A stretch of DNA of 64,000 nt from positions 1-64,000 of the forward strand of contig NZ_POVL01000002.1 in NCBI RefSeq assembly GCF_002939185.1, given 5' to 3'. Origin of the DNA: Enterobacter sichuanensis (GTDB taxonomy: Bacteria > Pseudomonadota > Gammaproteobacteria > Enterobacterales > Enterobacteriaceae). The position numbers were made by a program, and so were the translations under genes. The stretch's first letter is position 1. Each line of letters begins with the position of its first letter. The notes below the pieces were generated by a model, which saw nothing but the letters and a program-made list of their open reading frames with translations, did not search any database and had not been told where the DNA came from. Of this stretch, positions 24,663 through 34,734 are shown piece by piece.

Positions 24663-27041
24663 TTACTTGTTCAGTTCCGCCAGGCTCAGCCAGGTTTGCA
24701 CCACGGTATCCGGGTTCAGGGACAGGCTATCAATCCCCTCTTCCATCAGCCATGCGGCAAAGTCTTCATGGTCGGATGGGCCCTGACCACAAATCCCGAC
24801 GTATTTACCCTGCTTCTTCGCTGCGCGGATGGACATAGAGAGCAGCGCTTTCACCGCCTCGTTACGCTCATCGAACAGCTCAGAGACCACGCCGGAGTCG
24901 CGGTCCAGACCCAGCGTCAGCTGCGTCATGTCGTTCGAACCGATAGAGAAGCCGTCGAAGTGCTCAAGGAACTGCTCAGCCAGCAGGGCGTTGGACGGAA
25001 TTTCACACATCATGATGATCTTCAGCCCGTTCTCGCCGCGCTTCAGCCCCTGACGAGCCAGCTCGTCCACCACGGCTTTCGCCTGATCCACGGTACGCAC
25101 AAACGGGATCATGATCTCGACGTTGGTCAGCCCCATGTCGTTGCGCACGCGTTTCACCGCCTCACACTCCAGCGCGAAGCAGTCGCGGAAGCTGTCGGAT
25201 ACGTAGCGTCCGGCTCCGCGGAAGCCCAGCATCGGGTTCTCTTCTTCCGGCTCGTAGCGCTCACCGCCCACCAGGTTGGCGTATTCGTTAGACTTAAAGT
25301 CTGACAGACGCACAATCACGCGTTTCGGCCAGAACGCCGCGCCCAGCGTGGCGATCCCTTCGGTCAGACGGCCGACGTAGAACTCTTTCGGCGAGTCGTA
25401 GCCTTTCATCATCTCGCGGATTTCGTTCTGCAGTTTCGGATCCTGGTCGTCAAACTCCAGCAGCGCACGCGGGTGGACGCCGATCATACGGTTGATGATG
25501 AATTCCAGACGCGCCAGACCTACGCCTTCGTTCGGCAGGCAGGCGAAGTCAAACGCGCGGTCAGGGTTACCGACGTTCATCATGATCTTCAGCGGCAGGT
25601 CCGGCATGGTATCCACGCTGGAGCTCTTGACGCTGAAGTCGAGGATATCAGCATACACGTAGCCGGTATCGCCTTCGGCACAGGAGACGGTCACATTCTG
25701 TCCGTCTTTCATGCGTTCGGTAGCGTCACCGCAGCCGACAACCGCAGGAATACCCAGTTCACGCGCGATGATGGCAGCGTGACAGGTACGGCCACCGCGG
25801 TTGGTAACGATAGCCGCGGCTTTCTTCATGATCGGTTCCCAGTCCGGGTCGGTCATGTCGGTTACCAGCACGTCGCCAGGCTCAATACGGTTCATTTCGC
25901 TGATGTCGTGGATCACTTTCACCGGACCGGCACCGATACGGTGACCAATCGCACGGCCTTCCGCCACGATTTTGCCCTGCGCGTGCAGCGTATAACGCTC
26001 CATTACCTGGCCGCGAGAACGGACGGTTTCCGGGCGCGCCTGCACGATAAACAGCTTGCCGGTGTTACCGTCTTTCGCCCATTCGATGTCCATCGGACGA
26101 CCGTAGTGTTTTTCGATCTGCACCGCCTGCTTCGCCAGCTCCTGCACTTCAGCGTCGGTCAGGGAGAAGCGATCGCGCTGCTCCTGCGGCACATCTTCAA
26201 TTTTCACCTGCTTGCCATGCTCCTGCGTCGGGGCATAGATCATGCGGATTTTTTTCGAGCCCATGGTGCGGCGCACCACCGCCGGGCGGCCAGCGGCCAG
26301 CGTCGGCTTGTGAACGTAGAATTCGTCAGGGTTAACCGCCCCCTGGACCACCATCTCACCGAGACCCCATGCAGAGGTGATAAACACCACCTGGTCGAAG
26401 CCGGATTCGGTATCGATGGAGAACATGACACCGGAGGAACCGACATCCGAGCGCACCATGCGCTGAACGCCAGCGGAAAGCGCGACGCCACGGTGGTCAT
26501 AGCCCTGATGCATGCGATAGGAGATGGCACGGTCGTTAAACAGGGACGCAAAGACATGTTTCACCGCCACCAGCACGGCGTCATATCCCTGAACGTTCAG
26601 GAAGGTTTCCTGTTGCCCGGCAAACGAGGCGTCCGGCATATCTTCTGCGGTGGCAGAAGAGCGCACGGCAAAAGAGGCCTGCGCGTCATCAGCAGAAAGC
26701 TGGTTGTACGCGTCGTGAATGGCTTTTTCCAGTTCCGGCTGGAAAGGTGTGTCGATGATCCACTGGCGGATCTGCGCCCCGGCTTTCGCAAGCTCGGTAA
26801 CGTCATCAATATCCGTTTTATCCAGCAGGTCGTAAATGCGCTGGTTAACACCGCTCTGGTCTAAAAACAGGTTAAAGGCATCGGCGGTGGTGGCAAACCC
26901 GTTCGGTACGGAGACACCCATACCTGACAGATTTGTAATCATTTCACCCAGGGAGGCATTTTTGCCCCCAACTCTGTCTACATCATTCATGCCGAGTTGG
27001 TTATACCAAAGCACCAGCGGTGACGAGCCATTGTTGGACAT
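24663..27041 (-). CDS. ppsA: phosphoenolpyruvate synthase PpsA
   Basis: A 792-residue enzyme, same length as in E. coli. It makes PEP from pyruvate, ATP and water for gluconeogenesis. The N-terminal ATP-grasp domain (about 20-350) is followed by the swivelling phosphohistidine domain with [20 protein letters not shown] and then the C-terminal PEP-binding barrel ending in [15 protein letters not shown]. ppsR, which switches it on and off, is divergently encoded. A Cra-like site lies upstream. Confidence 0.97.
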   Translation of the reverse strand: MSNNGSSPLVLWYNQLGMNDVDRVGGKNASLGEMITNLSGMGVSVPNGFATTADAFNLFLDQSGVNQRIYDLLDKTDIDDVTELAKAGAQIRQWIIDTPFQPELEKAIHDAYNQLSADDAQASFAVRSSATAEDMPDASFAGQQETFLNVQGYDAVLVAVKHVFASLFNDRAISYRMHQGYDHRGVALSAGVQRMVRSDVGSSGVMFSIDTESGFDQVVFITSAWGLGEMVVQGAVNPDEFYVHKPTLAAGRPAVVRRTMGSKKIRMIYAPTQEHGKQVKIEDVPQEQRDRFSLTDAEVQELAKQAVQIEKHYGRPMDIEWAKDGNTGKLFIVQARPETVRSRGQVMERYTLHAQGKIVAEGRAIGHRIGAGPVKVIHDISEMNRIEPGDVLVTDMTDPDWEPIMKKAAAIVTNRGGRTCHAAIIARELGIPAVVGCGDATERMKDGQNVTVSCAEGDTGYVYADILDFSVKSSSVDTMPDLPLKIMMNVGNPDRAFDFACLPNEGVGLARLEFIINRMIGVHPRALLEFDDQDPKLQNEIREMMKGYDSPKEFYVGRLTEGIATLGAAFWPKRVIVRLSDFKSNEYANLVGGERYEPEEENPMLGFRGAGRYVSDSFRDCFALECEAVKRVRNDMGLTNVEIMIPFVRTVDQAKAVVDELARQGLKRGENGLKIIMMCEIPSNALLAEQFLEHFDGFSIGSNDMTQLTLGLDRDSGVVSELFDERNEAVKALLSMSIRAAKKQGKYVGICGQGPSDHEDFAAWLMEEGIDSLSLNPDTVVQTWLSLAELNK

Positions 27042-27128
27042 CGAAACAATCCTTTTGTGATATTTGATCGGAGTAAGTAACGCCTGACTACGTATTTATA
27101 GTGGCATATTTATTTCCGCTAAAAAAAC

Positions 27129-27144
27129 GGTGAATCGTGTAAGC
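27129..27144. promoter_or_regulatory. Cra (FruR) site upstream of ppsA
   Basis: GGTGAATCGTGTAAGC fits the Cra pattern (GCTGAATCG..TTCAGC-like). It lies about 90 bases before the ppsA start; Cra activates ppsA in E. coli. Confidence 0.55.
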
Positions 27145-27376
27145 AATTTAAATTTTCAACTTTTCGGATACTTTCCCATCAACGATTAAGCCGATGATTC
27201 CTCTATATTCAGCCAGAAACCCCAAAAATAAAGTCGCTATATGAAAAATGAAATCCACTTTTCAGGAAAATCAAAAACAGCGTTTCATTCATAATTAGGA
27301 TAAGTTCTTTGCTGTATAAATTACTTTTTTAATTTATGCTTTCAGACAATTACGTATGATATTCAGGGTGGGTAAA

Positions 27377-28210
27377 ATGGATAGTGCTGTCGATCGCCAC
27401 GTTTTTTATATTTCTGATGGGACGGCGATCACCGCCGAGGTGCTGGGCCACGCGGTGATGTCGCAGTTCCCCGTTTCGATTAACAGCATCACGCTGCCGT
27501 TTGTCGAAAATGAGAGCCGCGCCAAAGCGGTGAAAGACCAGATTGACGCCATCTATCAACAGACCGGCGTCCGCCCGCTGGTGTTTTACTCGATTGTGAT
27601 CCCCGAGATTCGCTCGATCATTCTGCAAAGTGAAGGCTTTTGTCAGGATATCGTGCAGGCACTGGTGGCCCCGCTGCAAAGCGAACTGAAGCTCGACCCG
27701 ACGCCCATCGCCCACCGTACCCACGGGCTTAATCCCGGTAACCTGACCAAGTACGATGCCCGTATCGCCGCCATTGATTACACCCTGGCGCACGATGACG
27801 GTATCTCTCTGCGTAATCTCGACCAGGCGCAGGTGATCCTGCTGGGCGTGTCGCGCTGCGGCAAAACCCCGACCAGCCTCTATCTGGCGATGCAGTTCGG
27901 TATTCGCGCCGCCAACTACCCGTTTATTGCTGACGACATGGATAACCTGGTGCTGCCCGCCGCCCTGAAGCCGCTGCAGCACAAGCTGTTTGGCCTGACC
28001 ATCAACCCGGAACGCCTCGCCGCCATCCGCGAAGAGCGCCGCGAAAATAGCCGCTACGCCTCGATGCGCCAGTGCCGAATGGAAGTCTCCGAAGTGGAAG
28101 CGCTGTACCGTAAAAACCAGATCCCGTGGCTGAACAGCACCAACTATTCGGTAGAAGAGATCGCCACCAAAATTCTCGACATCATGGGGCTTAACCGCCG
28201 CATGTACTAA
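27377..28210 (+). CDS. ppsR: PEP synthase regulatory protein PpsR (kinase/pyrophosphorylase)
   Basis: A 277-residue DUF299 protein that inactivates PpsA by ADP-dependent phosphorylation of a Thr and reactivates it by Pi-dependent phosphorolysis. The P-loop [11 protein letters not shown] is at about residues 152-162. It is nearly identical to E. coli PpsR throughout, ending in LNRRMY. The ATG at 27377 follows AGGGTGGG; a frame starting seven codons upstream lacks homology. The stop codon lies inside the aroH operator. Confidence 0.96.
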   Translation: MDSAVDRHVFYISDGTAITAEVLGHAVMSQFPVSINSITLPFVENESRAKAVKDQIDAIYQQTGVRPLVFYSIVIPEIRSIILQSEGFCQDIVQALVAPLQSELKLDPTPIAHRTHGLNPGNLTKYDARIAAIDYTLAHDDGISLRNLDQAQVILLGVSRCGKTPTSLYLAMQFGIRAANYPFIADDMDNLVLPAALKPLQHKLFGLTINPERLAAIREERRENSRYASMRQCRMEVSEVEALYRKNQIPWLNSTNYSVEEIATKILDIMGLNRRMY

Positions 28211-28223
28211 TATGCTAGTACAT
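28202..28223. promoter_or_regulatory. TrpR operator of aroH
   Basis: Perfect inverted repeat ATGTACTA / TAGTACAT around six bases. The inner GTACTA...TAGTAC has the 18-base length of the TrpR consensus GNACT...AGTNC. It overlaps the ppsR stop codon (28208-28210). Confidence 0.75.
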
Positions 28224-28256
28224 TAACTCAGATTCAGGTATCATCATCGGCAACCA

Positions 28257-28274
28257 CGGGGCGGTGTCGCCCCG
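28257..28274. other. hairpin in the ppsR-aroH intergenic region
   Basis: Perfect stem CGGGGCG / CGCCCCG with a GTGT loop and no T-run. It may end the ppsR transcript or lie in the aroH leader. Confidence 0.45.
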
Positions 28275-28362
28275 AACTTGAAATCAGCAGGGATTGGTTT
28301 AAGGTGATGCCCATCACTTCCCGGTAGTCTGCCGATGAAGCAAAAATTTTCTGAGACATTCC

Positions 28363-29409
28363 ATGAATAAAACCGATGAACTCCGCACTGCGCGCATTGA
28401 CAGCCTGGTTACGCCGGCTGAACTGGCACAGCGGCATCCCGTTTCCGCCACCGTTGCGGAACATGTGACGGCCTCCCGGCGACGCATTGAAAAAATCCTC
28501 AATGGTGAAGACCCGCGTCTTCTGGTGGTGATTGGGCCGTGCTCCATCCACGATCTGGATGCGGCGATGGATTATGCCAAACGGCTGCAGGGGCTGCGTG
28601 ATAAGTACCAGCATCGCCTTGAGATCGTGATGCGAACCTACTTTGAAAAACCGCGCACCGTGGTGGGCTGGAAAGGCCTGATTTCCGACCCTGACCTGAA
28701 CGGCAGCTATCGTGTGAATCACGGTATTGAGCTGGCGCGTAAGCTGCTGTTACAGGTCAACGAGCTGGGCGTGCCGACGGCAACCGAGTTTCTCGATATG
28801 GTGACCGGGCAGTTTATCGCCGACCTGATCAGCTGGGGCGCGATTGGCGCGCGCACCACCGAGAGCCAAATCCACCGCGAGATGGCTTCTGCCCTCTCCT
28901 GTCCGGTGGGCTTTAAAAACGGTACCGATGGTAACACCCGTATCGCGGTGGATGCCATCCGCGCGGCCCGTGCCAGCCATATGTTCCTGTCACCGGACAA
29001 GAGCGGCCACATGACAATTTACCAGACCAGCGGTAACCCGTACGGCCATATCATCATGCGCGGCGGCAAGAAGCCCAATTATCATGCAGAAGATATTGCG
29101 GCGGCCTGCGAGTCGCTGGCCGAGTTCGACCTGCCGGAACATCTGGTGGTAGATTTCAGCCACGGCAACTGCCAGAAACAGCATCGCCGCCAGCTGGATG
29201 TGTGCGATGAGATCTGCAAGCAGATCCGCAGCGGTTCAACCGCTATCGCTGGCATTATGGCCGAAAGTTTCATCAAGGAAGGGACGCAGAAGATCGTTGC
29301 CGGACAGCAGATGGTTTACGGGCAGTCCATCACCGACCCGTGCCTGGGCTGGGAAGACAGTGAACTGCTGCTGGAGAAGCTGGCTGCCGCCTTGGACACT
29401 CGCTTTTAA
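28363..29409 (+). CDS. aroH: Trp-sensitive DAHP synthase AroH
   Basis: A 348-residue class I DAHP synthase joining PEP and erythrose 4-phosphate, the first step of the shikimate pathway. It matches E. coli AroH in length and over nearly all of its sequence (GPCSIHDL, MRTYFEKPRTVVGWKGL, DFSHGNCQKQHRRQ). The active-site Cys sits in GPCSIHD. The tryptophan-sensitive isozyme is indicated by the overall match and by the TrpR operator upstream. Confidence 0.96.
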   Translation: MNKTDELRTARIDSLVTPAELAQRHPVSATVAEHVTASRRRIEKILNGEDPRLLVVIGPCSIHDLDAAMDYAKRLQGLRDKYQHRLEIVMRTYFEKPRTVVGWKGLISDPDLNGSYRVNHGIELARKLLLQVNELGVPTATEFLDMVTGQFIADLISWGAIGARTTESQIHREMASALSCPVGFKNGTDGNTRIAVDAIRAARASHMFLSPDKSGHMTIYQTSGNPYGHIIMRGGKKPNYHAEDIAAACESLAEFDLPEHLVVDFSHGNCQKQHRRQLDVCDEICKQIRSGSTAIAGIMAESFIKEGTQKIVAGQQMVYGQSITDPCLGWEDSELLLEKLAAALDTRF

Positions 29410-29414
29410 CATCC

Positions 29415-29447
29415 TGCCGGGTGGCGCTGCGCTTACCCGGCCTACGA
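29415..29447. repeat. REP-type repeat after aroH
   Basis: GCCGGGTGGCGCTGCGC followed by TTACCCGGCCTACGA; same unit as after ydiK, with a three-base shorter centre. Confidence 0.85.
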
Positions 29448-29453
29448 TTCGTG

Positions 29454-29538
29454 CCCTTCTCCCTCAGCCCCGTGGGAGAGGGTCGGGGTGAGGGCATCAA
29501 GCCGCACCTCCCCCCAATTTTATCCCCTCACCCTTTTT
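29454..29538. repeat. second intergenic repeat, C-rich/G-rich palindrome
   Basis: CCCTTCTCCCTCAGCCCC then GTGGGAGAGGGTCGGGGTGAGGGC forms a long imperfect hairpin. CCCCTCACCCTTTTTT follows at about 29524-29538. This kind of element is common between enterobacterial genes; here it may also end the aroH transcript. Confidence 0.6.
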
Positions 29539-29573
29539 TCACAAAAACGCTTGCTGTGAATTTGCAGTTTATT

Positions 29574-29592
29574 GATAATGATTATCATTGTT
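29574..29592. promoter_or_regulatory. Fur box in front of the haem locus
   Basis: GATAATGATTATCATTGTT matches the Fur consensus GATAATGATTATCATTATC at 17 of 19 positions, 26 bases before the hemP start. Iron-repressed expression of hemP-hmuV is expected. Confidence 0.9.
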
Positions 29593-29617
29593 ACATTGAT
29601 TGTTATTTATAAACATT

Positions 29618-29800
29618 ATGTCACGTACGGATAACAGCGCGGCAACGCCAGCAAAAACACACACAGCGCCAGCCCCTACCGAGCGCAGGATTGACAGCAA
29701 AACCCTGCTCGGCGATGAGGGGCGGGTCATTATCGAGCATGACGGCCAGCGCTACCTTCTGCGCCAGACCCATGCCGGAAAACTGATCCTCACGAAATAA
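29618..29800 (+). CDS. hemP: haemin uptake protein HemP (YdiE)
   Basis: A 60-residue protein of the HemP family. The C-terminal half (KTLLGDEGRVIIEHDGQRYLLRQT..GKLILTK) matches E. coli YdiE and Yersinia HemP; the N-terminal part is low-complexity Ala/Thr/Pro. In other species HemP is a small regulator or accessory factor for haem receptor expression. The ATG at 29618 has no strong ribosome binding site. It is the first gene after the Fur box; E. coli keeps only this gene at the same spot next to aroH. Confidence 0.85.
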   Translation: MSRTDNSAATPAKTHTAPAPTERRIDSKTLLGDEGRVIIEHDGQRYLLRQTHAGKLILTK

Positions 29801-29877
29801 ACAACACAAAAAACGACGCCAGCCACCCAGGTGAAACCAAGGCAGCCAGCGCTTTTCAATGCTTATGGAGAGTTGCT

Positions 29878-31860
29878 ATGCCACACCTGCCTTCCGCATC
29901 TTTACGTCCGTCACTTCTGGCGCTGGCGATCGTCAGCGCTCTGCCGGGCACCGCTTTTGCCGCCACAGATGAAATGACCGTGATCGCCACGGGTAACGCC
30001 CGCAGCGCCTTTGAAGCCCCCATGATGGTGAGCGTGATTGACGCCAGCGCGCCGGAGAAACAGACCGCCAGCTCGGCGGCCGACCTGCTGCGTAACATCC
30101 CCGGTCTGACGCTGGACGGCACCGGGCGCACCAACGGGCAGGACGTGAACCTGCGCGGCTATGACCGTCGCGGCGTGCTGGTGCTGGTGGACGGCGTGCG
30201 GCAGGGAACCGATACCGGACACCTGAACAGCACCTTCCTCGACCCGGCGCTGATTAAACGTATCGAAGTGGTTCGCGGTCCGTCGGCCCTGCTGTACGGC
30301 AGCGGCGCGCTGGGCGGCGTGATTTCGTATGACACCGTCGATGCGAAGGATCTGCTGGAGCCGGGTAAAAGCAGCGGTTACCGCGTGTTTGGTACCGGCG
30401 CGACGGGCGATCGTAGCCTTGGCATGGGGGCCAGCGCCTACGGACGCACAGACACGCTGGACGGGCTGGTGTCCTGGTCCAGCCGCGATCGCGGAGATAT
30501 CCGCCAGAGCGACGGTGCAACGGCGCCTAACGACGAATCCATCAATAACATGCTGGCGAAAGGCAGCTGGAAAATCGATCCGGCCCAGACCCTGAGCGGC
30601 TCCCTGCGCTACTACAACAACGCCGCCCGGGAGCCGAAAAACCCGCAAACTCCCGGGGCGGACAGCAGTAACCCGATGACCGATCGCTCCACCATTCAGC
30701 GTGACGCGCAGCTGGGCTATAACATTGCCCCGGCGGGTAACGACTGGCTGAACGCCGACGCAAAAATTTACTGGTCCGAAGCGCGCATTAACGCACAGAA
30801 TATCGACAGCAGCGGTGAGTTTCGCCAGCAGACCACCAAAGGCGGCAAAGTTGAAAACCGCACGCGCCTGTTCAGCGACACCTTTGCGGCACATCTGCTG
30901 ACCTACGGTGGGGAATACTACCGTCAGGAGCAGCACCCGGGCGGGGCCACCACCGGTTTCCCGGAAGCGAAAATCGATTTCAGCTCTGGCTGGTTGCAGG
31001 ATGAAATTACCCTTCGCGATCTTCCCGTCACCCTCCTTGGCGGCACACGCTATGACAATTACCGCGGCAGCAGCGATGGCTACGACGATGTCGATGCCGA
31101 TAAATGGTCATCCCGCGCCGGGTTAACCATCAGCCCGACTGACTGGCTGATGCTGTTTGGCTCTTACGCGCAGGCGTTCCGCGCGCCCACCATGGGCGAG
31201 ATGTACAACGACGCCAAACACTTCTCCATCGGCAGCTTCTATACCAACTACTGGGTGCCCAACCCGAACCTGCGCCCGGAAACCAACGAAACGCAGGAGT
31301 TTGGTTTTGGCCTGCGCTTTGACGATCTGATGCTTGCCAACGATGCGCTGGAGTTCAAAGCCAGCTATTTCGACACCAAAGCTAAAGACTACATCTCCAC
31401 CACCGTCGATTTTGCGGCGGCGACCACCATGTCCTATAACGTCCCGAACGCCAAAATCTGGGGCTGGGACATGATGGCAACGTACTCGGCCGACCTCTTT
31501 AACCTTGACCTGGCCTATAACCGCACGCGCGGGAAAGACACCGATACGGGCGAGTATATCTCCAGCATCAACCCGGACACCGTGACCAGCAAGCTGGACA
31601 TTCCGGTGGCGCAAAGCGGTTTCTCCGTCGGCTGGATTGGCACCTTTGTCGAGCGGTCAACGCATATCAGCAGCAGCTACAGCCAGCAGCCGGGCTATGC
31701 GGTCAACGATTTCTACGTGAGTTACAAAGGCCAGGAGCGGCTCAAAGGCGTAACCACAACGCTGGTGCTCGGCAACGCCTTTGACAAAGCGTACTGGTCC
31801 CCTCAGGGCATTCCGCAGGACGGCCGTAACGGCAAGATTTTCGTAAGCTATCAGTGGTAA
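29878..31860 (+). CDS. hemR: TonB-dependent haem/haemoglobin receptor HemR
   Basis: A 660-residue outer-membrane receptor. It has a signal peptide to about residue 28 (TAFA), a TonB box-like DEMTVIATG directly after, a plug domain (about 40-150, LRGYDRRGVLVLVDGVRQG) and a 22-strand barrel. The haem-receptor signature FRAP...NPNLRPETNETQEFG is at about 430-480, with a His (DAKHF) nearby that may ligate haem. The barrel closes with the C-terminal YQW. GGAGAG precedes the ATG. Confidence 0.93.
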   Translation: MPHLPSASLRPSLLALAIVSALPGTAFAATDEMTVIATGNARSAFEAPMMVSVIDASAPEKQTASSAADLLRNIPGLTLDGTGRTNGQDVNLRGYDRRGVLVLVDGVRQGTDTGHLNSTFLDPALIKRIEVVRGPSALLYGSGALGGVISYDTVDAKDLLEPGKSSGYRVFGTGATGDRSLGMGASAYGRTDTLDGLVSWSSRDRGDIRQSDGATAPNDESINNMLAKGSWKIDPAQTLSGSLRYYNNAAREPKNPQTPGADSSNPMTDRSTIQRDAQLGYNIAPAGNDWLNADAKIYWSEARINAQNIDSSGEFRQQTTKGGKVENRTRLFSDTFAAHLLTYGGEYYRQEQHPGGATTGFPEAKIDFSSGWLQDEITLRDLPVTLLGGTRYDNYRGSSDGYDDVDADKWSSRAGLTISPTDWLMLFGSYAQAFRAPTMGEMYNDAKHFSIGSFYTNYWVPNPNLRPETNETQEFGFGLRFDDLMLANDALEFKASYFDTKAKDYISTTVDFAAATTMSYNVPNAKIWGWDMMATYSADLFNLDLAYNRTRGKDTDTGEYISSINPDTVTSKLDIPVAQSGFSVGWIGTFVERSTHISSSYSQQPGYAVNDFYVSYKGQERLKGVTTTLVLGNAFDKAYWSPQGIPQDGRNGKIFVSYQW

Positions 31861-31895
31861 TTCCCGTCGGGGCCACTCTTCAGAAGGAAAAGACA

Positions 31896-32924
31896 ATGAA
31901 TCACTACACACGCTGGCTTGAGCTCAAAGAAGATAATCCGGGAAAGTACGCGCGCGACATCGCCAGTTTAATGCACATCAGCGAAGCAGAGCTGGCCTTT
32001 GCCCGCGTGGGTCACGACGCCTGGCGACTGCGCGGTGAAATCCGCGAGATCCTCGGCGCGCTGGAAGCGGTGGGCGAAACCAAATGTATCTGCCGTAACG
32101 ACTATGCCGTACATGAACAGACAGGGAGCTTCACCAACCAGCACCTGACCGGACACGCCGGGCTGGTGCTTAACCCGCGCGCGCTGGATCTGCGCCTGTT
32201 CCTCCACCAGTGGGCAAGCGCGTTTCACATCAGCGAAGCCACCGCCCGCGGCGAGCGGCAGAGCATTCAGTTTTTCGACCACCAGGGCGATGCCCTGCTG
32301 AAGGTCTACGCCACGGAGAACACCGACGTTTCCGCCTGGGGAGACGTGCTGACCCGCTTTATCTTTGCCGAGAATCCCCCGCTGGCGTTGAAGGTGGCCG
32401 AGCGCCCGGCCCACGCTGAACAGCCGGAAGCCGCGCTCGTGGATGCCGAGTGGCGCGCCATGACCGATGTGCATCAGTTCTTCAGCCTGCTCAAGCGCCA
32501 TAACCTCAGCCGCCAGCAGGCGTTTCGCCTGGTGGGGGACGATTTGGCCTGCAAGGTAGAGAACGCCGCGCTGGCGCAGCTACTGGAAGCGGCGCGCCGG
32601 GACGGGAACGACATCATGATCTTCGTCGGCAACCGCGGCTGCGTGCAGATCTTCACCGGTGCGGTGGAAAAGCTGGTGCCGATGAAAGGCTGGCTGAACA
32701 TCTTTAACCCAACCTTTACCCTGCATCTGCTTGAAGGATCCATTGCGGAAACGTGGGTCACGCGCAAACCAACGGCAGACGGGCATGTCACCAGCCTGGA
32801 GCTGTTTGCCGCCGACGGGACGCAAATCGCCCAGCTGTACGGCCAGCGTACCGAAGGCGAACCGGAGCAGAGCCGGTGGCGCAGCCAGATTGACGCCTTA
32901 ACGGCGAAAGGGCTGGCCGCATGA
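31896..32924 (+). CDS. hemS: cytoplasmic haem-binding/degrading protein HemS
   Basis: A 342-residue HemS/ChuS/HmuS-family protein of two repeated halves (about 1-165 and 185-342). It binds and may degrade haem delivered by HmuTUV. The start at 31896 (MNHYTRWLELKEDNPGKYAR) has AGAAGGAAAAGAC upstream; the frame extends further but overlaps the hemR stop. Its stop overlaps the hmuT start by four bases (ATGA). Confidence 0.9.
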   Translation: MNHYTRWLELKEDNPGKYARDIASLMHISEAELAFARVGHDAWRLRGEIREILGALEAVGETKCICRNDYAVHEQTGSFTNQHLTGHAGLVLNPRALDLRLFLHQWASAFHISEATARGERQSIQFFDHQGDALLKVYATENTDVSAWGDVLTRFIFAENPPLALKVAERPAHAEQPEAALVDAEWRAMTDVHQFFSLLKRHNLSRQQAFRLVGDDLACKVENAALAQLLEAARRDGNDIMIFVGNRGCVQIFTGAVEKLVPMKGWLNIFNPTFTLHLLEGSIAETWVTRKPTADGHVTSLELFAADGTQIAQLYGQRTEGEPEQSRWRSQIDALTAKGLAA

Positions 32925-33742
32925 AACGGTGGCTTGCCCTGATCGGCGCCCTGCCCCTGCTGGCATTTGCTGCCCCGCAGGAGAAAATCGTCACGCTCGG
33001 CGGCGACGTCACCGAGATTGTCTACGCCCTCGGTGCGGCTTCTTCGCTGGTGGCGCGCGACAGCACCAGCCAGTGGCCCCAGGCGGCGAATGCGCTGCCT
33101 GACGTGGGCTATCTACGCCAGCTCAACGCGGAGGGGATCTTATCCCTGCGCCCCACGCTGGTGCTGGCCAGCGCCCAGGCGCAGCCGTCTCTGGCGCTAA
33201 AGCAGGTTGAGCAAAGCCACGTCAGGGTGATCGAAATTCCCGCCAGTAACGACCTGAGCGTCATTGATGAAAAGGTGCGGATCGTGGCGGAAGCAACGCA
33301 CCGCGAGGCCGAGGGGCAAGCCCTGCGCAACAGGCTCCGTCAGGCGCTGTCGACACTTCCCGCATCGCCGCTCAACAAGCGGGTGCTGTTTATTCTCAAC
33401 CACGGCGGGATGACCGCCATGGCTGCCGGACAACAGACCGCCGCCGATGCCGCTATCCGCGCGGCGGGACTGCTTAACGCGATGCAGGGGTTCAGCCGCT
33501 ATCAGCCGCTGTCTCAGGAAGGCATCATCGCCAGCCGGCCCGATCTGGTGGTGATTTCCTCGGCCGGCATCACCGCCCTGGGCGGTGAAGCGAACCTGTG
33601 GAAGCTGCCCGGCCTGGCGCAAACCCCGGCAGGACGAAACAAGCAGGTGCTGGCGATTGACGATATGGCGCTGCTGGGCTTCAGCCTGCGAACGCCAGAG
33701 GCCATCCAGCAGCTGCGCAGCAAAGCGGAGCAGCTGCCCTGA
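32921..33742 (+). CDS. hmuT: haem ABC transporter periplasmic binding protein HmuT
   Basis: A 273-residue cluster-A substrate-binding protein with a signal peptide of about 18 residues (AFAA). It has the two-lobed layout EKIVTLGGDVTEIVYALGA... and, after a linking helix, VLFILNHGGMTAMAAGQQTAAD. It carries haem from HemR to HmuU. It shares four bases with hemS and one base with hmuU, so translation is coupled. Confidence 0.92.
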   Translation: MKRWLALIGALPLLAFAAPQEKIVTLGGDVTEIVYALGAASSLVARDSTSQWPQAANALPDVGYLRQLNAEGILSLRPTLVLASAQAQPSLALKQVEQSHVRVIEIPASNDLSVIDEKVRIVAEATHREAEGQALRNRLRQALSTLPASPLNKRVLFILNHGGMTAMAAGQQTAADAAIRAAGLLNAMQGFSRYQPLSQEGIIASRPDLVVISSAGITALGGEANLWKLPGLAQTPAGRNKQVLAIDDMALLGFSLRTPEAIQQLRSKAEQLP

Positions 33743-34734
33743 TGTCCCGGCGGATCACCTTATCGTTATGGATGCTGACCGCGATCCTGGCCATCATAAC
33801 CCTCGCGGCAACCGGGGTCGGGGCATTACACCTGCCAGTCAGCCTGCTGTGGAACGGCACAGACGAAGCGCTGCGTCAGATCTGGCTGACGATCCGCCTG
33901 CCTCGCGTGCTGCTGGCGCTGGCGATCGGCGGTTCACTGGCAGTGGCGGGCTGCGTGATGCAGGGGCTGTTTCGCAACCCGCTGGCAGACCCAGGCCTGC
34001 TCGGCATCAGCAGCGGCGCGGCACTTGCCGTCGCGCTGTGGGTGGTGCTTCCCCTCTCGCTGCCTGCCCTGGTGATGCTGTATGCCCCGATGCTGGCGGC
34101 GTTTCTCGGTGCGCTGGCCGCCACCCTGGTGATTTTTATCCTCAGCCGACAACGTGACGGTTCTTTGTCGCGCCTGCTGCTGGTAGGCATTGCCATCAAC
34201 GCCCTGTGCGGCGCGGCCGTCGGCGTGCTGTCATGGCTCAGCAATGATGCCCAGCTTCGCCAGCTTTCGCTCTGGGGAATGGGCAGCCTCGGCCAGGCGC
34301 AGTGGTCAACGCTGCTGGCCGTCTCGTCGCTGATGATACCCACCGTGCTGGTTATCTGGCGTCTGGCAGGCGCCCTTAATTTGCTGCAACTGGGTGACGA
34401 AGAGGCGCACTACCTCGGCGTGGACGTCGCCAGCGTGCAGAGGATCCTGTTGCTGTGCAGTGCTCTTCTGGTGGCTGCCGCCGTTGCGGTCAGCGGCATT
34501 ATCGGCTTTGTCGGCCTGGTGGTGCCGCACCTGGTGCGCATGTGGCTGGGAGCCGACCACCGCGCCGTACTCCCTGGTTCGGTGCTGGCCGGAGCGTTGT
34601 TATTGCTGGTTGCCGATACGCTGGCGCGCAGCGTGGTCGCCCCGGCGGAAATGCCGGTCGGCTTATTGACCAGCCTTCTCGGCGCACCGGGGTTCCTGTG
34701 GCTTATCTTTCGTCGTGGAGGTTCGCATGGCTGA
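33742..34734 (+). CDS. hmuU: haem ABC transporter permease HmuU
   Basis: A 330-residue FecCD-family permease with about ten membrane helices. Family marks include LPRVLLALAIGGSLAVAGC, RNPLADPGLLGISSGAAL and GFVGLVVPHLVRMWLG. It forms the inner-membrane channel for haem with HmuV as ATPase. Its end overlaps hmuV by eight bases. Confidence 0.93.
   Translation: MSRRITLSLWMLTAILAIITLAATGVGALHLPVSLLWNGTDEALRQIWLTIRLPRVLLALAIGGSLAVAGCVMQGLFRNPLADPGLLGISSGAALAVALWVVLPLSLPALVMLYAPMLAAFLGALAATLVIFILSRQRDGSLSRLLLVGIAINALCGAAVGVLSWLSNDAQLRQLSLWGMGSLGQAQWSTLLAVSSLMIPTVLVIWRLAGALNLLQLGDEEAHYLGVDVASVQRILLLCSALLVAAAVAVSGIIGFVGLVVPHLVRMWLGADHRAVLPGSVLAGALLLLVADTLARSVVAPAEMPVGLLTSLLGAPGFLWLIFRRGGSHG

Noticed and set aside
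25473-26864. Plus-strand open frame of 463 codons opposite ppsA
   Set aside because: Shadow of the codon bias of ppsA; no recognisable protein and no start signal.
29911-30936. Minus-strand open frame opposite hemR
   Set aside because: Composition follows the mirrored reading of hemR; no start signal.
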